The notes beneath the pieces were generated by a model. The model did no database searches. It worked only from the letters and a program-made list of their open reading frames with translations, and was not told the origin of the DNA. DNA of 10,284 nucleotides from CAITSH01 sp945892985 (GTDB taxonomy: Bacteria > Pseudomonadota > Gammaproteobacteria > Burkholderiales > SG8-39), in NCBI GenBank assembly GCA_945892985.1, contig CAMDDU010000084.1, forward strand, positions 1 through 10,284, in the 5' to 3' direction. Below are positions 5,926-10,284 of the stretch, piece after piece (within the stretch, counting starts at the first letter, position 1; the number at the start of each line of letters is the position of its first letter). Made by a program: the position numbers and the translations under genes.

Positions 5926-7113
5926 TCAGTCGTCAAACAGCGTCAAATCATACTGCCCCGCCGCTTCGGCCACGCCCTGGCCGGCGGCCGCTTCGCCCGG
6001 CTTGCTCAGCGCCCCCACCCGCACACCCAACAGCCGAATGCGCCTATCCAGCGGCACGCGCTTAAGGCACTCGCCGGCGGCGCGACGAATCACCGCCGCA
6101 TCCTGCGTCGGCAATTCGAGCGTGCGGTCGCGCGTCACCGTCTTGAAATTGTCATAGCGGATTTTCAGGCCTATGGTCTTGCCGACGTAGCCCTTGCGCA
6201 CAAGGTCGCCGGCGACGCGCACGCACAAGTCGGTGAAGATGCGCGACAAGGCCGGCTTGTCGCGCACCGCGTGCAGGTCATTCTCGAAGGTGGTCTCGCG
6301 GCTGATCGACTTGGGCTCGCTGAAGATCACCACCGTGCGCTCGTCGCGGCCGTGCGCGGCCTCGTGCAACCAGGCGCCGTAACTGTTGCCGAAGTGGCGC
6401 AGAAGCAGTGCCGGGTCGGCGCGCGCGAGCTCGCCTATGCTGTGAATTTCCAGGTCTTCGAGCTTGGCGTTGGCCTTGGGCCCGATGCCGTTGATCTTGC
6501 GCGCCGCCAGCGGCCAAATACGCGTGACGACATCGCCATCGGCCAGAACCGTGATGCCGGCCGGCTTGTCCAGTTCCGAGGCGATTTTGGACAAAAGCTT
6601 GTTGCGCGACACGCCAAGCGAGCAGGACAAGCCGGTGGCCTCGCGCACCGCATGCTGCAGACGCGCCGCGACCCGACGCGCGTTCGCCCAGGCATCGCTA
6701 CCGACCTCGGCGCTCACCAGGTCGGTCAGGTCGATATAGATCTCATCGATGCCGCGGTCCTCGACCAAGGGCGCGATCGCTCGCACCGCCTCCTTGAACA
6801 GGCGCGAGTAGCGCCGGTATTCATCAAAGTCGGCCGGCAGCAACAGCGCAGCGGGCGCGAGCGCCGCCGCTTTCATCAAGCCCATGCCCGAGTGCACGCC
6901 CAGGGCGCGCGCTTCGTAGGTGCAGGTGGTAATAACGCCACGGCCGGCATAATCGCGCAGGCTGGGAATGGCGGCATCGGCCGCCTGGTCGGCGAGGTTG
7001 CGCCGCCGTCCGCCTATCACCACCGGCAGGCCGCGCAAATGCGGATAGCGCAGCAACTCCACCGAGGCGTAAAACGCGTCCATATCGAGGTGGGCGATGA
7101 AGCGCTCCGACAT
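5926..7113 (-). CDS. dinB: DNA polymerase IV (Y-family translesion polymerase)
   Basis: A 395-residue Y-family polymerase that copies across damaged template bases without proofreading. HLDMDAFYASVE (8-19) gives the first catalytic Asp (D10), and GIDEIYID (121-128) the D123-E124 pair. SLGVSRNKLLSKIASELDKP (165-184) is the conserved palm and fingers block. A helix-hairpin-helix follows at INGIGPKANAKLEDL (208-221), then the little-finger domain. The C-terminal QYDLTLFDD fits a beta-clamp-binding motif (QxxLxLF). Between GG35 and RGVITT the protein has about 18 residues more than E. coli Pol IV (RRRNLADQAADAAIPSLRDYAG), which I associate with a betaproteobacterial subgroup. The ATG at 7113 gives the family N terminus; an in-frame ATG at 7179 would add 22 residues, and neither has a clear Shine-Dalgarno. 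I see no LexA box. Confidence 0.94.
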   Translation of the reverse strand: MSERFIAHLDMDAFYASVELLRYPHLRGLPVVIGGRRRNLADQAADAAIPSLRDYAGRGVITTCTYEARALGVHSGMGLMKAAALAPAALLLPADFDEYRRYSRLFKEAVRAIAPLVEDRGIDEIYIDLTDLVSAEVGSDAWANARRVAARLQHAVREATGLSCSLGVSRNKLLSKIASELDKPAGITVLADGDVVTRIWPLAARKINGIGPKANAKLEDLEIHSIGELARADPALLLRHFGNSYGAWLHEAAHGRDERTVVIFSEPKSISRETTFENDLHAVRDKPALSRIFTDLCVRVAGDLVRKGYVGKTIGLKIRYDNFKTVTRDRTLELPTQDAAVIRRAAGECLKRVPLDRRIRLLGVRVGALSKPGEAAAGQGVAEAAGQYDLTLFDD

Positions 7114-7188
7114 CAGAAGGCGCGCCGCCTCAGCCGGGAACAGGCTGGAAAAGCCCGACTGGCGAGGCTTTCCAGGCATTCATTTTGG

Positions 7189-7226
7189 AAAAATGGCGCA
7201 CTGGCGTCAAAAAAACGCCAGCGTGC
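7189..7226 (-). terminator. Terminator-like hairpin overlapping the oxygenase stop codon
   Basis: CTGGCGT (7201-7207) pairs perfectly with ACGCCAG (7215-7221), and the stem extends through gcac/gtgc with one bulge. The loop is rich in T on the minus strand and includes two bases of the TGA stop codon. A run of five T follows on the minus strand (7193-7189). It probably ends the transcript of the GFA-oxygenase pair just before dinB. Confidence 0.5.
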
Positions 7227-8037
7227 GCACCTCTATGCTCTGGCGAGGCGGCGCATCTGCGGGGGTGGCCGGATCGTTGAACGAGGTATGCGGCGTAAAG
7301 CGCGCGCGGCCGCTGTCCGAGTCGTAGACCTTAAACACCAGCGCCTCGTCGCGATGCATATGCGGAAAATAAAACCAGCGGTGCGCCGCGTTATGGCGCA
7401 GGCGGTAAGTCTGGCCGATGCGATGCGGGTAGCGCCGCTCGGAAATAACCAGGTCCTCAAACACCACGCTGCGCGCATCGGCCACCGCCAGCGGGTTGGC
7501 GACAATCGGCAGCTTGATGGCGCGCCAGACCTGGATAATGGCGAAGCGCCCCTGCAACAGGACATCAGCCTCGTCCGGCAGCACTTCGCGCAGGCGTTGC
7601 GGACCCGACCACTCGGTGTAATCGTTGTGCGCCGCGAGTACCGGCTCGCGCAGCAGCTTCGCTTCGCGCTCGGTTTCATCGCCCGAGCGCAGGGTGTGAT
7701 CGAACACCACCACGCGTTTCGCGCCCGAACGCGCCTTGATGAGGGCGATCACCTCGGGGTAATAGACCGCTTGCAACGCAGCCTGGTCGAAAAAATCCGT
7801 CACCGCGGTGGCGTGCGCTGCCAGCACAAAGCCCGATGTATCGATGGAAAACATCGCCGGATCGGCGTCCGACCGCGCGCGCCCGTCGCGAATGCGCATA
7901 GGCCGCGCCTCGTAGCTGCCGCTGCCGCGCCGGTGAATGTTGCCCGGACCGAAAGTCTCGTTGACGAGCTTCTCGCCGGTATCCATGGCGTAGGTGATGT
8001 CGGCACTGATGTCGGCGGCGGCGGTATTAACGACCAT
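7207..8037 (-). CDS. CmcJ/NvfI-like hydroxylase family protein (putative Fe(II)/2-oxoglutarate oxygenase)
   Basis: 276 residues. The layout matches the family of cephamycin CmcJ, fungal NvfI and AsaB-like proteins: VVVFDHTLR (109-117), EPVLAAHNDYTEWSGPQRLRE (131-151), FAIIQVWRAIKLPIVANPLAVADARSV (165-191), WFYFPHMHRDEALVFKVYDS (221-240), ARFTPHTSFNDP (245-256), and a basic end RQSIEVRTLAFF. In this family HxD (here H137-N-D139) and a distal His (here probably H250) would bind iron, with an Arg near the end for 2-oxoglutarate; this assignment is by motif position, not alignment. The substrate is unknown: bacterial members are mostly uncharacterised. The ATG at 8037 lies 14 bases after the GFA gene's stop codon, without a strong Shine-Dalgarno, suggesting translation from the same message. 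Its stop codon falls in a terminator-like hairpin. Confidence 0.78.
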   Translation of the reverse strand: MVVNTAAADISADITYAMDTGEKLVNETFGPGNIHRRGSGSYEARPMRIRDGRARSDADPAMFSIDTSGFVLAAHATAVTDFFDQAALQAVYYPEVIALIKARSGAKRVVVFDHTLRSGDETEREAKLLREPVLAAHNDYTEWSGPQRLREVLPDEADVLLQGRFAIIQVWRAIKLPIVANPLAVADARSVVFEDLVISERRYPHRIGQTYRLRHNAAHRWFYFPHMHRDEALVFKVYDSDSGRARFTPHTSFNDPATPADAPPRQSIEVRTLAFF

Positions 8038-8051
8038 AGCGGCGGCGACGC

Positions 8052-8447
8052 TCAAGCCCGCTCGGCGTGCTGCGGCAGGCCGTCGCAAATCTCGTCCCAC
8101 TCGGCCTTGGAGCCAACGTAGATGTGGAAGGCCGGCTTGGCGCTGATGGTCGTGTCTAGCGTACCCAGGCGCAGGCGTATCAACTCGGGCGCCGACTGGC
8201 GCTGGCTGTAAATGGGCGAGCCGCAGTTGCGGCAAAAGTGGCGCACCAGATCGTCGGAGGATTTGAACCCGCCCAGCGCGTCCTTGCCGCTGATCAAGGT
8301 GAAGGCCGACGTTTTTATCGGCGCATTGGTGCCAAACGCCGTGCCGTTGGACTTGCGGCATTTTTTGCAGTGGCACTTGATGACAGTGTCAATGTCACCC
8401 TCGACCTGGTAGGTGATGCTGCCGCACAGACAACTTCCCTTGAGCAT
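8052..8447 (-). CDS. GFA (CENP-V/GFA) domain zinc protein
   Basis: 131 residues with the complete zinc-ligand pattern of the glutathione-dependent formaldehyde-activating enzyme fold: C6 and C8 (SCLCGSITY), C25, C27 and C30 (KCHCKKCRKSNG), C72 and C75 (FCRNCGSPIYS). The family is named after Gfa, proposed to join formaldehyde to glutathione, but most short bacterial members like this have no proven activity, so function stays open. GGAGG lies 5 bases before the ATG at 8447, supporting this start. It is the first gene of a probable two-gene unit with the oxygenase-like gene, 14 bases downstream. A 26-bp palindrome lies 40 bases upstream of its start. Confidence 0.9.
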   Translation of the reverse strand: MLKGSCLCGSITYQVEGDIDTVIKCHCKKCRKSNGTAFGTNAPIKTSAFTLISGKDALGGFKSSDDLVRHFCRNCGSPIYSQRQSAPELIRLRLGTLDTTISAKPAFHIYVGSKAEWDEICDGLPQHAERA

Positions 8448-8486
8448 GTGAGCCTCCGTTTCACAGAATAATTCTCAAAAGCTGCG

Positions 8487-8573
8487 GTCATTGCGAGCGC
8501 AGCGAAGCAATCCCGTCGCCCTTGCGAGCACGCCTGCGATACCACGAGATTGCTTCGCTGCGCTCGCAATGAC
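8487..8573. repeat. Palindromic intergenic repeat with perfect 26-bp arms
   Basis: The left arm 8487-8512 begins gtcattgcgagcgcagcg, and the right arm 8548-8573 is its exact reverse complement, ending gctcgcaatgac. The spacer is 35 bases and contains cccttgcgagca and gataccacga. It lies between the MazG-like stop (8586) and the GFA start (8447), both minus strand. Repeats of the form tcattgcgag-n-gcaatc are, in my experience, scattered between genes of many proteobacteria, though I cannot name a published family. A decayed copy lies at 1981-2034. In RNA it would form a long stem and might end or protect the upstream transcript. Confidence 0.9.
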
Positions 8574-8585
8574 TGCACTACATGC

Positions 8586-9029
8586 CTACTGCGACCCGCC
8601 TTTTTGCACGCCGGCCGCTTCGATCAGCGTCTTGATTTTCGGTTCGGGCTTCCAGTAATTGGGTCCCTTGAGGAATTTGCCGTTGCCATCGTAAATCGGC
8701 TTGCCATCGGCACCGAGCTTGCTCTCGTTACTGTCCATGATGACATCGAGCACCTGCTCCAGCGGCAATCCGTATTTGAGCGCTTCGGAGCGGCAGTAGA
8801 CCATCACATCGCCCAGAAGATCGGCAATGGCCACCAGCACGTCAGCCGGTGCGGCGCCTTGTTCGACCATCGCTGCTATATCGTCAATCTCATGCACTTC
8901 GTCGAGCAAGGTGGCCTTGAACTTCACCAGGCGCTCGGCGACGTTGGAGGGCAGCGTCGGCTGCGTGTTGGCGGGGAGTTTGTACATGGCGTTCATCAAC
9001 GCAATGCGCTGGTTAAAAGGCTTGGGCAT
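8586..9029 (-). CDS. MazG-like nucleoside triphosphate pyrophosphohydrolase
   Basis: 147 residues, mostly helical, of the all-alpha NTP pyrophosphatase (MazG/PRA-PH) superfamily, which hydrolyses nucleoside triphosphates to monophosphate and pyrophosphate. The two metal-binding helices show as LLDEVHEIDDI (41-51, with E44 and E47) and IADLLGDVMVYCRSEALKYG (68-87, with D70 and D74). The tail VIMDSNESKLGADGKPIYD (97-114), then KFLKGPNYWKPEPKI, is typical of the small single-domain house-cleaning members. The nucleotide preferred cannot be read from the sequence. The start at 9029 is the most upstream ATG; Met12 or Met15 are alternatives. Only a weak GGA precedes it, and a terminator-like hairpin with a T tract ends 9 bases before the ATG, which bears on regulation. 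Confidence 0.85.
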   Translation of the reverse strand: MPKPFNQRIALMNAMYKLPANTQPTLPSNVAERLVKFKATLLDEVHEIDDIAAMVEQGAAPADVLVAIADLLGDVMVYCRSEALKYGLPLEQVLDVIMDSNESKLGADGKPIYDGNGKFLKGPNYWKPEPKIKTLIEAAGVQKGGSQ

Positions 9030-9038
9030 GGATATTCC

Positions 9039-9067
9039 AAAAAATGAAAATGGGGCGAAACCCCATT
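9039..9067 (-). terminator. Intrinsic terminator or leader attenuator before the MazG-like gene
   Basis: On the minus strand AATGGGG (9067-9061) pairs perfectly with CCCCATT (9055-9049) around the loop TTTCG, followed by TTCATTTTTT down to 9039. This is a textbook intrinsic terminator. It lies about 140 bases after the lactonase stop codon and just 9 bases before the MazG-like ATG at 9029. Confidence 0.7.
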
Positions 9068-9136
9068 ATCCCAGTTATGCGCGCCACGTTTTACAGGCGC
9101 GGGCCGCTGCCGCGAACGGCCCGCGGCACAGCGGCA

Positions 9137-9203
9137 CAGGTGCACAGGTGCACAGCGGCTGAAAACCCGCTACAGACGGCTTTTTCCAGTCGATGTGCAC
9201 CTG
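9137..9203. repeat. caggtgcac, two overlapping direct copies and one inverted copy
   Basis: caggtgcac occurs at 9137-9145 and again at 9145-9153, sharing one base. Its reverse complement gtgcacctg is at 9195-9203, so a 9-bp stem could enclose the 37-base hairpin at 9156-9192. The group sits directly after the lactonase stop codon. Confidence 0.6.
9156..9192 (-). terminator. 37-base hairpin element, copy B (terminator- or REP-like)
   Basis: CGGCTG (9156-9161) pairs with CAGTCG (9187-9192) through one G-T wobble, then AAA against TTT, as in copy A at 1617-1653. The first 13 bases are identical to copy A, and I count 28 of 37 matches without gaps. It begins 15 bases after the lactonase stop on the minus strand. 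It may end that transcript, with the stronger hairpin at 9039-9067 as a second terminator. Confidence 0.5.
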
Positions 9204-9207
9204 AAAC

Positions 9208-10284
9208 CTAATCGAAACTGACGATCTCGACCCAATTAGCGCCCTTGCCCGCGGGCGCCTTGCCCGTGAGTTTGAGCGCGCCGCTGGCCTGATCAATGGC
9301 ATAGACCGACACCGTGTCCGACTTCTCGCCGCTCACCACCATAAAGCGCCCGCCGGCGTCGATGGCAAATCCGCGAGGCTGCTTCTCGGTGGGCGTGCTC
9401 GATAGCAAGCACAGCCTGCCGCTGCCCGCATCAACGCCGAATGCGCCAATGCTGCTGCCGGCGCGCTCGGAGATATAGAGGAAGCTGCCGTTGGGGGTGA
9501 GATGAATGTCGGCCGCCCAGATGTCATTGTCGGTGTTGCGCGCCGGCACACCGGGCAGGCTGACGCCACCGCGTGGCGCCCCCGGATTCAAATGGGTGTC
9601 GGCCGGCAGCCCGGAGACGGAAAATAGTTCACGCAACACACCGGTATCGGTATCAATGGCAAAGGTCGTCACCGCGGCTGTAAGTTCGCTCAGCACATAC
9701 AGAAACTTATTGTCATTGGCGATGACAAAGTGACGCGGTTCGGTCATCGGCTTCATCAGTGCAATCGCCGGCGTGCTCGATGTCAGGCGCCCCGAGCCGG
9801 CGTCAAAGCCAAACTGGAAAATCTGGTCGTTGCCAAGGCTGGCAAGGTAGGCAAAGCGGTTGCTGTTGTCAACGCGTACGCAGTGCGCGTTACGGCCGAC
9901 CGGGATCACCTGCAGCGCTTCGGCGGCGACGCGGCCATCCGCGCCGATGGCATTGACGCTGACCAGATTGCCAGCATAGGACGCGCCGAGCAAATAGCGT
10001 CCGGTCTTGTCGAGCGAGATATAGGGGAAACTCTCGGCCAGCGGCGAAGTCGCCAGCAGCGTCAGTGCGCCATCGGCTTTGTTGATGCTGTAGGCATACA
10101 CCGAAAAGGGCTTGCTGCGCGATGCGGCGTAAAGCACGCCCTTGTCCGGGCTCACCGCCATGGGCATCACGGCCTTGCCCGCCTTGGTGCGCGCACCCGG
10201 CGCAAGCGTGCCATCAGCCTTCAGCGTATAGCTGCTGATATCGCCGTCGTCGCCGTTTGAAACATAAACATAGCTTGTCGCCAT
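9208..10284 (-). CDS. Beta-propeller lactonase family protein (Pgl/YbhE-like)
   Basis: 358 residues with no signal peptide, so probably cytosolic. It resembles the seven-bladed 6-phosphogluconolactonase Pgl (YbhE) of E. coli and the 3-carboxymuconate cyclase group (Lactonase PF10282). Matching blocks: MPMAVSPDKGVLYAASR (40-56), DKTGRYLLGASYAGNLVSV (92-110), NAHCVRVD (132-139), EPRHFVIANDNKFLYVLSELTAAVTTF (182-208), WAADIHLTPNGSFLYISERAGSSIGAF (256-282), PTEKQPRGFAIDAGGRFMVVSG (298-319) and GKGANWVEIV (347-356). The repeated pattern of DGxL then strand pairs marks the blades. It has about 20 residues more than E. coli Pgl before WAADIH, rich in Gly and Pro (LPADTHLNPGAPRGGVSLPG). Hydrolysis of 6-phosphogluconolactone is the likeliest role, but the substrate is not proven. 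The ATG is the final codon of the window, so a longer N terminus cannot be excluded, though MATSYVYVSNGDDG fits the family start. Confidence 0.88.
   Translation of the reverse strand: MATSYVYVSNGDDGDISSYTLKADGTLAPGARTKAGKAVMPMAVSPDKGVLYAASRSKPFSVYAYSINKADGALTLLATSPLAESFPYISLDKTGRYLLGASYAGNLVSVNAIGADGRVAAEALQVIPVGRNAHCVRVDNSNRFAYLASLGNDQIFQFGFDAGSGRLTSSTPAIALMKPMTEPRHFVIANDNKFLYVLSELTAAVTTFAIDTDTGVLRELFSVSGLPADTHLNPGAPRGGVSLPGVPARNTDNDIWAADIHLTPNGSFLYISERAGSSIGAFGVDAGSGRLCLLSSTPTEKQPRGFAIDAGGRFMVVSGEKSDTVSVYAIDQASGALKLTGKAPAGKGANWVEIVSFD

Noticed and set aside
6271..8121. 616-codon plus-strand frame
   Set aside because: It runs antisense across both dinB and the oxygenase-like gene and across their intergenic region; its composition is that of a GC-rich shadow.
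8052..8376. Extended N terminus of the oxygenase-like gene to 8376
   Set aside because: The extension lies in another frame of the GFA gene, whose Cys ligands and ribosome binding site are clear; the extra residues do not belong to the oxygenase family.
1..10284. CRISPR array, tRNA, rRNA, toxin-antitoxin pair, prophage or defence system
   Set aside because: I looked for evenly spaced direct repeats, tRNA-like cloverleaf ends and recognisable effector motifs on both strands and saw none. The repeats present are palindromic intergenic elements.

Overview
The window looks like chromosomal DNA of a high-GC betaproteobacterium, most likely of the Burkholderiales or a close relative. The clues are a Bug-type tripartite-tricarboxylate receptor with a broken second copy, an RdgC of proteobacterial length, a GshA that tracks the E. 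coli family, a DinB with the extended N-terminal loop I associate with betaproteobacteria, and several families of intergenic palindromic repeats. The assignment is by protein and repeat style; no rRNA or tRNA is present to confirm it.

Layout, left to right. At 2-118 is the 3' end of an IS1595-type transposase gene (+), followed by about 460 bases with no gene I can support. On the minus strand are an intact Bug receptor (579-1550) and, upstream of it, only the last third of a second Bug receptor (1676-1984); the break coincides with a degenerate copy of a palindromic repeat (1981-2034). Next come rdgC (-, 2077-2979), a 564-base divergent region with a candidate rdgC promoter, and gshA (+, 3544-5058). 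A 672-base gene-free inverted-repeat element lies at 5083-5754, downstream of gshA. The rest of the window is on the minus strand: dinB (5926-7113), a probable two-gene unit of a GFA-domain protein (8052-8447) followed by a CmcJ/NvfI-like oxygenase homologue (7207-8037), a perfect 26-bp inverted repeat (8487-8573), a MazG-like pyrophosphohydrolase (8586-9029), and a beta-propeller lactonase of the Pgl/YbhE family (9208-10284) whose ATG is the last codon of the window.

The genes are mostly unrelated housekeeping functions: glutathione synthesis (gshA), recombination and damage tolerance (rdgC, dinB), nucleotide-pool cleaning (MazG-like), sugar-lactone hydrolysis, and periplasmic solute capture. 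GshA and the GFA protein could share glutathione chemistry, but nothing in the layout ties them together.

I found no CRISPR array, toxin-antitoxin pair, phage module or defence island. The most unusual content is non-coding: the 672-base nested inverted repeat with co-varying arms, two members of one palindrome family (one at a pseudogene breakpoint), a pair of related 37-base hairpins each just downstream of a minus-strand stop codon, and terminator-like hairpins pressed against the next gene's start.
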